Shown piece by piece: positions 1 through 8,976 of a DNA stretch of 64,000 bases (positions within the stretch are counted from its first letter, which is position 1; the number at the start of each line of letters is the position of its first letter). Source of the stretch: Pollutimonas bauzanensis (GTDB lineage: Bacteria > Pseudomonadota > Gammaproteobacteria > Burkholderiales > Burkholderiaceae_B); assembly GCF_900129885.1 (NCBI RefSeq), contig NZ_FQXE01000002.1, forward strand, positions 310,001 through 374,000, read 5' to 3'. A model generated the notes under the pieces. The model saw nothing but the letters and a program-made list of their open reading frames with translations, ran no database searches and was not told where the DNA came from. The position numbers and the translations under genes are program-made.

Positions 1-168
1 ATAACGATCGTCGACGATGTGGGTGCCGTCCGGGCGCAGCCCGCCCATTACCAGAGTCACAGTTGCGCGGTCGCGGTACTTGGCCCGCAGCTCCTGGATG
101 ACGTTCGTGAATCCGTAGCACCACGAACACATCGGGTCGCCGAAGTAGATGATTTCCTTTTGCGTCAT
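1..168 (-). CDS. DsbA/FrnE-family thiol oxidoreductase, N-terminal part (runs off the window)
   Basis: The first 56 codons of a thioredoxin-fold protein are present and the rest lies beyond the left edge. Residues 11-20 read DPMCSWCYGF, the CxxC active site and flanks typical of the cytoplasmic DsbA-like/FrnE group. No signal peptide is visible, so it probably acts in the cytosol. The ATG overlaps the stop of the small ORF upstream (ATGA), so it is translated as the last visible gene of the long minus-strand operon that starts near 10337. Its substrate is unknown. It may protect or mature a thiol or metal site of the operon's enzymes, but that is inference. Confidence 0.8.
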   Translation of the reverse strand, partial: MTQKEIIYFGDPMCSWCYGFTNVIQELRAKYRDRATVTLVMGGLRPDGTHIVDDRY

Positions 169-296
169 TCGATTACGTCCCAGATAAAAGGAGCCGGTTC
201 GGCCCGTACACGTCGCGCGCTTTCGAGCTCGGCATCCGACGCCTCGCCGCGGAGAAGTCCGCGCAGCTCCATGCCAGCGTAGCCGATTGCACTCAT
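165..296 (-). CDS. 43-residue hypothetical protein, translationally coupled
   Basis: This short reading frame (MSAIGYAGMELRGLL at its start, FIWDVIE at its end) sits between the CobW-type GTPase and the DsbA-like gene. Its ATG overlaps the GTPase stop and its stop overlaps the next ATG, both as ATGA. That double overlap is the main argument that it is translated. It is rich in Arg and Glu, has no Cys and no membrane segment, and matches no family I recognise. It could be a small adaptor, or simply a spacer that keeps ribosomes moving between its neighbours. Confidence 0.5.
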   Translation of the reverse strand: MSAIGYAGMELRGLLRGEASDAELESARRVRAEPAPFIWDVIE

Positions 297-1363
297 CGGT
301 TCTCCCCGTCCGGCGAAAATTCCACCTGCCGCCCGCCTCGCGAACGCGCCGCGCGCGTCCGTTGCGACAGGCGCTCGATGTCCTCGACCAGTTCCCCGAT
401 TTCTTCGGCCCCCTGGTCCATCGTTATGAATACGATCCGGGTACGGCGGTCTTCGCTCGGCCAGCGATCGAGCCAGGAAAGGCTATGGACAAGTTCCTGC
501 GCGCCGTGTATCACCGCCGGGCGTTCGGGCGAATCCTTCATGTGGATGAGCCCCTTGACGCGCAGCAGCGCCGGCCCCGCGTTGGTCGCCAGCGCTTCGA
601 GCAGCAGCGTGAGCGTATCGAGATCCCACGGCTCGTCCCTGACGATCGCGAAACGCCTGATCCGCGCGTCGTGACCGTGCGCCTCGCCGTGCGGGCCACT
701 GCCACCTACTTGCCGTTCGCCATGCGAGGCGGCGACACTCCGCCATGCCGGTTCCTGGCGGTCGCCGGCGGGGAAGCGCATCAGGGCACCGGCATCCACG
801 TCGCGGGCGTCCAGCACCTCGCACGCGGGATTGAGCCGACCGAGGCGCTCCCGCAGTTCGTCGGGCCGGGTCAGCAGGTCGGACTTCGTCATCACGATGC
901 GATCGGCCAGCGCGACCTGCTTCACCGACTGTTCATGCGCGTCGAGCGTGACCAGTCCATTGACGGCATCGACGGTCGCGACGATCCCAGCCAGACTGAA
1001 GCACGAATTGACCCCAGGCGCGGCGACGAGAACTTCGGTGACCGGCGTGGGTTCGGCAAGACCGGACGTCTCGATCACGACATGGTCGAACGCCGAAATC
1101 TCGCCCTTCAGGCGCTTTCGATGCAGATCGACCAGAGTCTCGACCAGGTCGCCGCGCACCGAACAGCACAGGCAGCCGTTGCGCAGCAGGACGACAGAAT
1201 CGCTGCTTGCCTCGATGAGCTCGTGATCCAGGCCGATCTCGCCGAATTCGTTGACAATCACGACGGACCCTTTCAATTGCGGATCACGCAGGGCGCGGTT
1301 CAGCAGCGTGGTCTTGCCGCTCCCGAGGAAGCCTGTGAGGATGGTTACTGGAATTCTGGTCAT
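293..1363 (-). CDS. CobW/COG0523-family GTPase (metallochaperone type)
   Basis: A 356-residue P-loop GTPase of the G3E family. The Walker A motif GFLGSGKTT is at residues 11-19 and the family metal-binding CxCC motif (GCLCC) is at residues 64-67. The CobW C-terminal domain follows. COG0523 proteins deliver metals such as Zn or Co, or help load metalloenzymes. The start chosen is the ATG before TRIPV, because homologues begin just ahead of the P-loop; a longer frame upstream is not supported. The gene belongs to an operon with a molybdenum hydroxylase, so a metal-handling role for one of those enzymes is plausible but unproved. Confidence 0.9.
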   Translation of the reverse strand: MTRIPVTILTGFLGSGKTTLLNRALRDPQLKGSVVIVNEFGEIGLDHELIEASSDSVVLLRNGCLCCSVRGDLVETLVDLHRKRLKGEISAFDHVVIETSGLAEPTPVTEVLVAAPGVNSCFSLAGIVATVDAVNGLVTLDAHEQSVKQVALADRIVMTKSDLLTRPDELRERLGRLNPACEVLDARDVDAGALMRFPAGDRQEPAWRSVAASHGERQVGGSGPHGEAHGHDARIRRFAIVRDEPWDLDTLTLLLEALATNAGPALLRVKGLIHMKDSPERPAVIHGAQELVHSLSWLDRWPSEDRRTRIVFITMDQGAEEIGELVEDIERLSQRTRAARSRGGRQVEFSPDGENR

Positions 1364-1452
1364 GATTTTCTCGATGTGCGAGGCGCCGGCGCCCGTCAGC
1401 GGAATGGCCGGCCAGCAAGATCGCGGGACATTTCTTTCAGCGCGGCAGCGCT

Positions 1453-2913
1453 TCAGGCGCCGATTCCGCCCATGCATAGATACTTCACCTCGAGGTACTC
1501 GTCGATCCCGTACTTCGACCCTTCGCGCCCCAGGCCCGAATACTTGACGCCGCCGAAAGGCGCCACCTCGGTGGAAATCAGGCCTTCGTTGATCCCCACC
1601 ATGCCGTATTCCAGCGCCTCGGCGACACGCCACACCCTGCCGATGTCGCGCGAGTAGAAATAGGATGCCAGCCCGAACTCCGTGTCGTTGGCCATGCGGA
1701 CAGCCTCTTCCTCGGTTTCGAAGCGGAACAGCGGCGCCACCGGACCGAAGGTTTCCTCCCGTGCGACCGCCATCCCTGGCGTCACGTCGGCGAGAACAGT
1801 GGGTTCGAAGAAGGTCCCGCCGCGGACATGGCGTTTGCCGCCAACCATCACTCTCGCGCCCTTGGAGACGGCGTCGCCGATGTGCGCCTCGACCTTGTCG
1901 ACTGCTGCCTGGTCGATCAACGGCCCCTGCTGCGCATCCGGGTCGAACCCGTCGGCCACTTTGAGCCGCGACACCGCGTCGCTCAGCCGCCGCGTGAATT
2001 CATCATAGACGCCCGCCTGCACCAGCAGCCGGTTGGTGCACACGCAGGTCTGTCCGGTATTGCGAAACTTCGACGCGATGGCGCCTGACACGGCTGCGTC
2101 GAGATCGGCATCGTCGAACACGATGAATGGCGCATTGCCGCCGAGTTCGAGCGAAACCTTCTTGATCGTTGCGGCACTTTGCGCCATCAGCGCCCGGCCG
2201 ACCTCGGTCGATCCGGTGAACGAAAGCTTGCGTACGACGGGGTTGGCCGTGAGTTCGCCCCCGATCGCCGTCGCGGATCCCGTGACGACGTTGAAGACGC
2301 CGCGCGGTATTCCGGCGCGCTCGGCGAGCTCGGCCAGCGATAGCGCCGAATAAGGTGTCTGGCTCGCCGGCTTGACGACCACGGTGCAGCCGGCCGCCAG
2401 CGCCGGCCCAACCTTGCGCGTAATCATCGCATTGGGGAAATTCCATGGCGTGATGGCCGCGACCACACCCACCGGCTGCTTGATGACGACCAGGCGCCGC
2501 CCCGCAACGGGTTCGGGAATCGTGTCGCCATAGATGCGTTTGGCTTCCTCGGCAAACCACTCGATGAAGGATGCGCCATAAAGGATCTCGCCGCGCGCCT
2601 CGGCGTACGGCTTGCCCTGTTCGGAGGTCAGCAGCGCGGCAAGATCGTCCTGATGGGCGAGCATCGAGTCGTACCACTTGCGCAGCAGCGCGGCGCGCTC
2701 CTTGGCGGTCTTGGCTCGCCATGCCGGCCAGGCGGCCTCTGCCGCCGCGATGGCCCGGCGAGTCTCGACGGCGCCCATCCGAGGCGTGGTGCCGAGCACC
2801 TCGCCGGTCGACGGATTGCTTACCGATTGCGACTCACCGCTATCGGCATCCTGCCAAGCGCCGTCGATGTAGCACTGTTGCCGGAACAGGGCAGCGTCTT
2901 TCAGATTCAGCAT
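1453..2913 (-). CDS. NAD(P)-dependent aldehyde dehydrogenase, succinate-semialdehyde dehydrogenase type
   Basis: A 486-residue aldehyde dehydrogenase, the usual length of GabD. It carries the glutamate motif ELGGNAPFIVFDDADLDAA and the catalytic cysteine in GQTCVCTNRL. An AGGAG sequence precedes the ATG before LNLKD, which fixes the start; the longer frame is not needed. The end KYLCMGGIGA and overall sequence fit the succinate/glutarate-semialdehyde group, oxidising a dicarboxylic semialdehyde to the diacid. Directly upstream lies a beta-hydroxyacid dehydrogenase that could supply a semialdehyde. Other semialdehydes, such as glutarate or 2-methyl variants, remain possible substrates. Confidence 0.88.
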   Translation of the reverse strand: MLNLKDAALFRQQCYIDGAWQDADSGESQSVSNPSTGEVLGTTPRMGAVETRRAIAAAEAAWPAWRAKTAKERAALLRKWYDSMLAHQDDLAALLTSEQGKPYAEARGEILYGASFIEWFAEEAKRIYGDTIPEPVAGRRLVVIKQPVGVVAAITPWNFPNAMITRKVGPALAAGCTVVVKPASQTPYSALSLAELAERAGIPRGVFNVVTGSATAIGGELTANPVVRKLSFTGSTEVGRALMAQSAATIKKVSLELGGNAPFIVFDDADLDAAVSGAIASKFRNTGQTCVCTNRLLVQAGVYDEFTRRLSDAVSRLKVADGFDPDAQQGPLIDQAAVDKVEAHIGDAVSKGARVMVGGKRHVRGGTFFEPTVLADVTPGMAVAREETFGPVAPLFRFETEEEAVRMANDTEFGLASYFYSRDIGRVWRVAEALEYGMVGINEGLISTEVAPFGGVKYSGLGREGSKYGIDEYLEVKYLCMGGIGA

Positions 2914-2923
2914 ATCCTTTCTC

Positions 2924-3853
2924 CTATTCCTGACTGCCCGCGGGGCCAAGACCGGCGAGTTCTTCCAGCATGGCGACGTAGGCGAAGAAATCCAGTTCGC
3001 CCCGGCCCGATGCGATCATCGCGCCCAGGAACTGACGCGAGACCGCAGCGAGCGGCATGGGCACGTTGGTGTTGCGGCCCGCCTCCAGCGCGAGATCGAA
3101 GTCCTTCGCCATCTGCGCAGCGGTGAACATAGGCGCGAAGTTGCGCTTCGTCAGCATGTCCGCCTTGTAGGCGAGCAGCGGCGACCCGACCACGCTGTTG
3201 TTGATGACCTCGATCATCTGGGCCCACTCCAATCCGCCGCGCTCGCCCAGCGCCAGCGCCTCGCCCAGCATTGCCGCCGTGACGCCCGCCATCATGTTGA
3301 TGACGACTTTCAGGTACCTCGCCTGTTCTGCCGGCCCGAGGTAGTACAGCTTCTTGCCCATCGCCTGCAGCAGCGGCAAGCATCGGTCGTAGGTGTCCTT
3401 TGGCCCCGACGCCAGGATAGTAAGGGTGCCGGCGGCCGCGGTCGTGGTGCTTCCCGAAACAGGGGCGCGCAGGTAATGAACGCCCTTCGCCTGAGCGGCC
3501 GCGGCGACCCGCTCCGACAGGATGGGCGAGACGGTGCTCATGTCGATGAACACCATGCCCGGACTGGCCGCCTCGAACAGCCCGCCCGCATCCAGCGTGA
3601 CGCTCTGCAGCGCGAGGTCGTCGCTGACCATGGAAATGACGACCGCACAGTCGCGCGCCAGCGCCGGCACCGATGGCGCCACAGCGGCGCCCTTTCCGGC
3701 CAGGGCTTCGGTGCGTGCTGCGGAACGGTTGTAGACCATTACCGGATGGCCGGCGGCCAGTAGATTGGCGGCCATCGGCGTACCCATCTTGCCCAGGCCG
3801 ATCCAGCCGACCCGCTTGCCGCTTGCCGCATTCATCACCGATTCCCCGCTCAT
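2924..3853 (-). CDS. 3-hydroxyisobutyrate dehydrogenase-family NAD(P) oxidoreductase
   Basis: A 309-residue beta-hydroxyacid dehydrogenase. The Rossmann motif is GWIGLGKMGTPMAANL near the N-terminus. The substrate motif APVSGSTTTAAAGTL and the catalytic lysine region with Asn (KVVINMMAG) are present. The start ATG follows a strong AGGAGGT sequence. Members interconvert hydroxyacids and semialdehydes (3-hydroxyisobutyrate, tartronate semialdehyde, 2-hydroxymethylglutarate). It lies 10 bases before the aldehyde dehydrogenase gene, so the two probably act in sequence. The 5' leader is nearly identical to that of the ene-reductase gene at 17780 (see repeat). Confidence 0.88.
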   Translation of the reverse strand: MSGESVMNAASGKRVGWIGLGKMGTPMAANLLAAGHPVMVYNRSAARTEALAGKGAAVAPSVPALARDCAVVISMVSDDLALQSVTLDAGGLFEAASPGMVFIDMSTVSPILSERVAAAAQAKGVHYLRAPVSGSTTTAAAGTLTILASGPKDTYDRCLPLLQAMGKKLYYLGPAEQARYLKVVINMMAGVTAAMLGEALALGERGGLEWAQMIEVINNSVVGSPLLAYKADMLTKRNFAPMFTAAQMAKDFDLALEAGRNTNVPMPLAAVSRQFLGAMIASGRGELDFFAYVAMLEELAGLGPAGSQE

Positions 3854-3856
3854 GGC

Positions 3857-3890
3857 TACCTCCTGTTAGTCGTTCCGATGCTATCCAATC
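3857..3890. repeat. 34-bp leader repeat, copy 1 (pair with 17787-17820)
   Basis: This stretch covers the Shine-Dalgarno region upstream of the hydroxyacid dehydrogenase gene. It matches 17787-17820, ahead of the ene-reductase gene, at 31 of 34 positions in the same orientation. The copy includes the AGGAGGT ribosome-binding sequence and here runs into the last codons of the MoeA/MocA-like gene. It is too long and too well matched to be a chance ribosome-binding site. Confidence 0.8.
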
Positions 3891-5500
3891 CTATCAAACG
3901 AGGCCAGATCGTCGGGCGTGTCCACATCGCAATGGATGGCATCATCCAGTTCAACAGTGTGGATCCGCTCCCGGTTGAGGTCCAGCAGTTCGCGCGCCCC
4001 CGTGTCACCGCGCACACGCTGCATCGCCGCGAAGAACTCGCGTGGCCAGAGAATGGGATTGCCCCGCCTGCCGTTCGATTGCGGCACGACGATCGAAGGC
4101 CGGGCGGGATCGAAGGCCTCGATCAGGCAGTCGATGTGCGACGCATTCACCCGCGGCATGTCGGCAAGTAGCACCACCACCGCGGCGGTTCCCGGCGGGA
4201 GATTCGCGAGCCCGGCGCGCAGCGAGGCGGACATGCCTTCCGTATATTCATCGTTGCGGACGACAGCGACCGCGCGCCCGGCAAGCAGAGCCTCCATGTT
4301 CTCGGCATCGAAGCCGAGCACGACGGTCACCGAAGCCGCCCTCGAGGCCAGAGCGGCATTTACCGCTCGCAGCGCCATGGGCACGCCGCCGTAATCCGCG
4401 AGCAGCTTGTTCGTCGCCCCCATGCGCGAAGACCGGCCCGCCGCGAGCACCAGCGCGGCGACTTGGGGCGCGCCGGTGGACACGGAAGGGGTGCCGCCGT
4501 ATTCCTCGATCACCGTCGGGTCCCCGGGCTCCGGAGTGCTGCGGATCAGGCCGCCGACGCCCATGCGCATGATCTCGGCGCGGCCTAGCGGCAAGCCGGC
4601 ATGCAGGCGCTGCAAAACGCAGTCGAGACCGTTGGAGCGCAGCGAACGGGTACAGCCGGGCAGCACGAGCACCGGCGCCGGGCCGACATGCGCGAACAAC
4701 AGCATATTGCCCGGCTCGACGGGCATGCCGAAATGGTCCACCTTGCCGCCGGCGGCGACGACGGCGGCGGGCACCATGTCGAGACGATCCTTGGTTCCCG
4801 TTGCCCCGGCAATCAGCAGCAGGTCGCAGCCGGCGGCAAGCGCCTCGCGCAGGCTCGCCGCGTATGCGCCCGGTTCGTGGCTGCAGCGCAGCGCGAAGGC
4901 CAGGCGGCTGCCTAGGCTCTCCAGCCGCCGGCGGGTGGCGGCGGCATGCAAGGCGACGTCCTTCGTCTCGGGCGACTCGCCCATGATCAGCGCCACCCGG
5001 CGCGGCTTGATTTCGGCCAGCTGCAGTATCGGCCTTCCCGCCGCAAGCGCGCGGCAGCGCTCGATCAAATCGCGCGTCACGGCGAATGGGATGATCTTCA
5101 CCGTGGCGATCGCCTGGCCCCGGCGTGCCAGCGCATAGTCCGGCAAGGTGCCGATGGCTATGGCCTCGTCGAGCTGATTGATGCTGTCGATGGCCTGCGC
5201 ATCGACCCGAAACACCCCGCGCACCGATGCATGCACGTTGCAGCGGCCGTTGTAGGAATGGCGCGTTTCCGTGTTCGGCCCCACCAGCAGTTGGGCGATT
5301 TCCGCCGCGCCGGCGCTTTCGTCGATGTCGCCCGCTTCCAGGCGGGCGCCGGCAATGGCTGCAATACCAGCCTGCCGGAGCAGGGCAACGTCGGCGGCAG
5401 TGAGGACATGACCCTTCTTCAGCCTCCTTTCGCCCGGATTGATCGTGTGGGCGAGCATGACGCCCTCCGCCTCCTCGCAACGAAACTCGCCGAAAATCAT
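3881..5500 (-). CDS. Molybdopterin-binding/MocA-like cytidylyltransferase fusion
   Basis: A 539-residue two-domain protein. Residues 1 to about 330 resemble the molybdopterin-binding (MoeA/MogA-like) domain. The C-terminal 190 residues are a nucleotidyltransferase with LAAGRSSRMG, the signature of MobA/MocA enzymes. MocA adds CMP to molybdopterin for xanthine-oxidase-family enzymes, which fits the Mo hydroxylase encoded upstream in the same operon. The ATG follows a GGGAGG sequence. This domain pairing is known among accessory proteins of Mo hydroxylases, so the fusion is not a sequencing error. It acts in the cytoplasm. Confidence 0.87.
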   Translation of the reverse strand: MIFGEFRCEEAEGVMLAHTINPGERRLKKGHVLTAADVALLRQAGIAAIAGARLEAGDIDESAGAAEIAQLLVGPNTETRHSYNGRCNVHASVRGVFRVDAQAIDSINQLDEAIAIGTLPDYALARRGQAIATVKIIPFAVTRDLIERCRALAAGRPILQLAEIKPRRVALIMGESPETKDVALHAAATRRRLESLGSRLAFALRCSHEPGAYAASLREALAAGCDLLLIAGATGTKDRLDMVPAAVVAAGGKVDHFGMPVEPGNMLLFAHVGPAPVLVLPGCTRSLRSNGLDCVLQRLHAGLPLGRAEIMRMGVGGLIRSTPEPGDPTVIEEYGGTPSVSTGAPQVAALVLAAGRSSRMGATNKLLADYGGVPMALRAVNAALASRAASVTVVLGFDAENMEALLAGRAVAVVRNDEYTEGMSASLRAGLANLPPGTAAVVVLLADMPRVNASHIDCLIEAFDPARPSIVVPQSNGRRGNPILWPREFFAAMQRVRGDTGARELLDLNRERIHTVELDDAIHCDVDTPDDLASFDRIG

Positions 5501-5597
5501 GCCGCCTCCCATGCGCCGCGCGAAGGGCGCATGGCCAACTCGCCGTGCGCATGGCGATTGCGCCTCTTCGATGGGAACAAGAACAGCGCCACGGCCA

Positions 5598-6284
5598 TCA
5601 CCCATAGCGGGCTTTGATGATCTGCGCAATGATCGCCACGGCCACTTCGGCCGGCGAGCGTCCGCCCAGGCTCAGGCCGATTGGCGCATGGATGCGCGGG
5701 ATCGCGTCCGCGCATCCGGCCTGCGCCAGCCGCTCGACGCGTTTGGCGTGGGTCCGCGTACTCCCTAGCGCGCCAATATAGAAACAGGGGCTGCGCAAGG
5801 CCGCGATCAGCGCCGGGTCGTCGAGCTTGGGGTCGTGCGAGAGCGTCACGACGGCGGTCCGTGCATCGAGGCCGAGACCCGCCAGCGCTTCGTCGGGCCA
5901 CGCCGTCGTCACCGTGACGTTCGGCAGCCTTTCCGGGGTTGCGAAGGCACGCCGCGGGTCCACGACGACTACCTCGAAACCCGCGATCGCGGCCATCGGA
6001 GCGAGGGCCTGGGTAATATGCACGGCGCCCACGACTATCAGTCGCGGCGCCTTGGCATAGCAACGCGCGAACAGCGCGCCGTCGGAAGACTCGAGCATGC
6101 CGCTCCTTTCGCCCCGCAGCCGCTCGCCAAGCTCCCGGCGCTGTACCTCGGCGAGTTCGAGGTCGCCGCTCACGACATGGTCGCAAACCAGCGCCTGTGC
6201 GCCGTCGGAGAGACGGGTCACGACAGACACTGCAAGCTTGGCTGCACGGCAGGCGATCAGGCGCTCGAACAGTTCCGCCTTCAT
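5598..6284 (-). CDS. XdhC-type accessory protein, C-terminal Rossmann domain
   Basis: A 228-residue protein made mainly of the XdhC C-terminal domain: LIVVGAVHITQALAPMA, a nucleotide-binding turn, then VVDPR, TLSHDPKLDDPAL and the conserved PIGLSLGGRSPAEVAVAI end. XdhC proteins bind Mo cofactor and insert its sulfurated form into xanthine-dehydrogenase-type enzymes. The N-terminal XdhC/CoxI domain is absent here and is instead encoded at the end of the preceding gene; the two genes overlap by ATGA. The two chains probably act together. Confidence 0.88.
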   Translation of the reverse strand: MKAELFERLIACRAAKLAVSVVTRLSDGAQALVCDHVVSGDLELAEVQRRELGERLRGERSGMLESSDGALFARCYAKAPRLIVVGAVHITQALAPMAAIAGFEVVVVDPRRAFATPERLPNVTVTTAWPDEALAGLGLDARTAVVTLSHDPKLDDPALIAALRSPCFYIGALGSTRTHAKRVERLAQAGCADAIPRIHAPIGLSLGGRSPAEVAVAIIAQIIKARYG

Positions 6285-7699
6285 TCAACCCGCTCCACGA
6301 ACACCTGCACCCGTCCGCCGCATGCGAGGCCGACCTCCCAAGCCTGCTCGTCCGAAACGCCGAACTCCAGCAGACGGGGCTTGCCGTCGGCGATCGCATC
6401 CAATGCCTCGGAGATCACGGCACCCTCGACGCAGCCCCCGGAAACCGAGCCGACGAAGGCGCCGCCCTCTTCGACCGCCAGGTGGCTGCCCTCAGGCCGC
6501 GGCGACGAACCCCAGGTCTTCACCACCGTTGCGAGCGCCACCCCGCGGCCTTCGGCACGCCAGGCTTCAAGGCGCTGCAATAATTCAGACTCGGTCGAAT
6601 AACCGTGCATGACGCGCTCCGGAAAGTGGCGAGTTTCAGACTTCGGGGGACTGCCGCCATTCGGCAACATGGCTGCCCGCTCTGGCCCCCTCCCCCACGG
6701 AATCGCGCCGCCGCCTCCATATTTCTCGTGAATCGCCTCGAGCACTTTCTCCGGCGTCGCGGGCAACGATGTGATACGAACCCCGACCGCATCGTAGATG
6801 GCATTGAGGATGGCCGGCGCCGTGGGAACCAATGCCGGCTCTCCCACACACTTCGCGCCGTAGGGCCCGGTCTCCTCCTCGGCCTCGACATGGACGAACT
6901 GGATATCGGGCACATCCATGCTGGTCGGCAGGAAGTAGTCCGACAGCGAAGGGTTCAACGTCTTTCCGTCCCGCAGCAAGACTTCCTCCGACAATGCCAT
7001 ACCTATCCCCTGCGCGATGCCGCCCGCGATCTGCCCTTCGACCAGCATGGGGTTGATGATCTTGCCGGAATCGTGCGCAGCCACCATCCGCTCGAGCGTC
7101 ACCTCGCCCGTTTCGGTGTCGACTTCCACCTCCACCATTTGCGTGGCATAGACGAAGGTCGGGTAAACGATGCCCTGTCCATCGCGACGATTGTCTTTCA
7201 TCCCCACGGGCTGGAAGGTGCCTTCGGCCCTCAAGGGGCCCTTGCCTCCCATCGCGTGTTCCGCCACGACAGAGAGGTCGACCGGCCCGGCCTGCCCCTT
7301 TCGGTCCCACGCCACGCCGAGTTCGATCTCGATGCGATCCTCGGCAATCCCCATGAGCTTTCGCGCCGCGGCCACAAGCACTTTTTGCAGCTCGACGGCA
7401 GCAAGCCGGACCGCATTGCCCTGCACATACGTGACGCGGCTCCCGACCGAACCGAAGTCCATCTCGGGGGCATAGTCGGAATCCCCGGCAACGACATCGA
7501 TCCATTCGAGAGGAATGCCGACGGTGTCCGCTGCAATCTGCGCCAGCGCCGTCGAGGATCCCTGGCCGACGTCCGGCGAACTGACGTATATGGTCATCCT
7601 CGCGCTTCCATCCATTTGAACGCGCGCGGTGCTCGGATTGTCGCCGCCCGGACCTACCGGGTACCACATCACTGCCATGCCCACTCCGCGTTTCTTCAT
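6281..7699 (-). CDS. Mo hydroxylase large subunit, C-terminal half, fused to XdhC N-terminal domain
   Basis: Residues 1 to about 355 are the second half of a xanthine-dehydrogenase-family molybdopterin subunit: GQGSSTALAQIAADTVGI, then GQIAGGIAQGIGMAL, and the active-site glutamate segment CVGEPALVPTAPAILNAIYDAVGVRI. From about residue 364 the chain becomes an XdhC/CoxI N-terminal domain (TWGSSPRPEG, GSVSGGCVEGAV), with no stop between. An AGGAGG sequence 8 bases before the ATG shows the half is made from its own start. An internal ATG at 6610 with GGAGCG upstream could also yield the XdhC part alone. Fused accessory and catalytic domains are unusual. Confidence 0.87.
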   Translation of the reverse strand: MKKRGVGMAVMWYPVGPGGDNPSTARVQMDGSARMTIYVSSPDVGQGSSTALAQIAADTVGIPLEWIDVVAGDSDYAPEMDFGSVGSRVTYVQGNAVRLAAVELQKVLVAAARKLMGIAEDRIEIELGVAWDRKGQAGPVDLSVVAEHAMGGKGPLRAEGTFQPVGMKDNRRDGQGIVYPTFVYATQMVEVEVDTETGEVTLERMVAAHDSGKIINPMLVEGQIAGGIAQGIGMALSEEVLLRDGKTLNPSLSDYFLPTSMDVPDIQFVHVEAEEETGPYGAKCVGEPALVPTAPAILNAIYDAVGVRITSLPATPEKVLEAIHEKYGGGGAIPWGRGPERAAMLPNGGSPPKSETRHFPERVMHGYSTESELLQRLEAWRAEGRGVALATVVKTWGSSPRPEGSHLAVEEGGAFVGSVSGGCVEGAVISEALDAIADGKPRLLEFGVSDEQAWEVGLACGGRVQVFVERVE

Positions 7700-8976
7700 T
7701 GCGAAATCCTCCTTTCCCAGCCGAAGGCTTGCTTTGCCTTCAGCATGGTTTCCTTCAATGCGACGCTGGTTATGGTCTGCCCGGACGACGTCACATCGTT
7801 CTCGTCATATCCGTTGATCATGCGGAATTCAAACGAATCCATCCCCAGGCGCTCGGCAATGGTTTCCGTGTGGCTCTCCCAGGCGAAGCAGGCCTGCGGC
7901 ACGCCGAATCCACGCATCGCGCTGGACACTGTGTTGTTCGTGTAGATCAGCAGCGATTCGACCCTGACGTTGGGCACCCGATAGGGGCCGATGCTCAAAA
8001 GGGTTCCTTTGCGTAGCGTGGCCTCGCCAAGCGCCGCATAGGCTCCAGTGTCCATATACATATTCACTTCCCGCGCGAGCAGCTTTCCCTCCGCGCTGAC
8101 GCCGCTGCGGTAGCGCATCGTGATCGGATGGCGAACGGTGGAGGCAAAAAACTCCTCGTCCCGGGTAAACATGGCCCGCACCGGTTTCCCGGTCTTCAGC
8201 GCCAGGACCGCGCAAGCGGGCTCCACCCACGCATCGCTCTTTCCGCCAAAAGCGCCGCCTGAGGGCGTCGCAAGAATGTGGACGTCGGAAACATCCACCA
8301 TCAAGGCGCGCGCAACGTCCGCGCGCATGGCGTATGGTCTGGAGCCGGGCGTATAAACCGTGACGCCCTTGCCCTCTTTCGGAACCACCACGGCAATTTG
8401 CGTTTCGAGCGCGCACTGCTCGACGATCTGGGTGCGATAGGTCTCTTCCACAACCATATGCGAGGCCGCAAACCCCGCATCGACATCGCCATGATCCAGG
8501 CGCCATGTTCCGAGAATATTGGTTTCGCCATGCAGAATCGGCGCATCTTTCTGCAGCGCCTGAAAAGGGTCGAAGACTGCAGGCAGGACCTCGTACTCCA
8601 CGTCGATGAGTTCTATCGCCCTGGCCGCGGCCTCCGGCGTCGCCGCCGCCACCGCCGCCACGGGATCGCCCAGGTAGCGGGCATGCTCATTCGCAAGAAT
8701 AGGCTGATCCTGGATGAAAGCCCCCATGCGGTTGAAGGGCACATCATCGCCCGTGATCACGGCGGCGACACCCGGCGCCGCCGCGGCGCGCAAAGTATCG
8801 ATGCGCAGGATGCGGGCATGAGCGTGGCGGCTGCGGAGAAACTTGACATGGAGCATGCCCGGCAAACGGATATCCTCCGCATAGCAGATCTGGCCGGTCA
8901 CCTGCTTGCCGGCATCGTGGCGCGGCACCCTGCGGCCGATTGCCTTCTGTGCATGCTCCGTGATGAGTTTATTCAT
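7696..8976 (-). CDS. Mo hydroxylase large subunit, N-terminal half
   Basis: A 426-residue protein equal to the first half of a xanthine-dehydrogenase-type molybdopterin subunit. It starts with the a/b-hammerhead region (GRRVPRHDAGKQVTGQICYAED) and holds the Mo-site loops GGAFGGKSDAW and AMRGFGVPQACFAWE. It stops (TGA) inside the start of the second-half gene, as ATGA. The ATG follows AAGGAGA. A natural division of the Mo subunit into two chains is known from nicotinate dehydrogenase of Eubacterium barkeri (NdhL/NdhM). Together with the FAD and 2Fe-2S genes upstream it should form an oxidising hydroxylase. Confidence 0.88.
   Translation of the reverse strand: MNKLITEHAQKAIGRRVPRHDAGKQVTGQICYAEDIRLPGMLHVKFLRSRHAHARILRIDTLRAAAAPGVAAVITGDDVPFNRMGAFIQDQPILANEHARYLGDPVAAVAAATPEAAARAIELIDVEYEVLPAVFDPFQALQKDAPILHGETNILGTWRLDHGDVDAGFAASHMVVEETYRTQIVEQCALETQIAVVVPKEGKGVTVYTPGSRPYAMRADVARALMVDVSDVHILATPSGGAFGGKSDAWVEPACAVLALKTGKPVRAMFTRDEEFFASTVRHPITMRYRSGVSAEGKLLAREVNMYMDTGAYAALGEATLRKGTLLSIGPYRVPNVRVESLLIYTNNTVSSAMRGFGVPQACFAWESHTETIAERLGMDSFEFRMINGYDENDVTSSGQTITSVALKETMLKAKQAFGWERRISQ

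Noticed and set aside
287-1657. 456-residue plus-strand ORF
   Set aside because: It is the antisense of the CobW GTPase gene and has no ribosome-binding site or recognisable domain.
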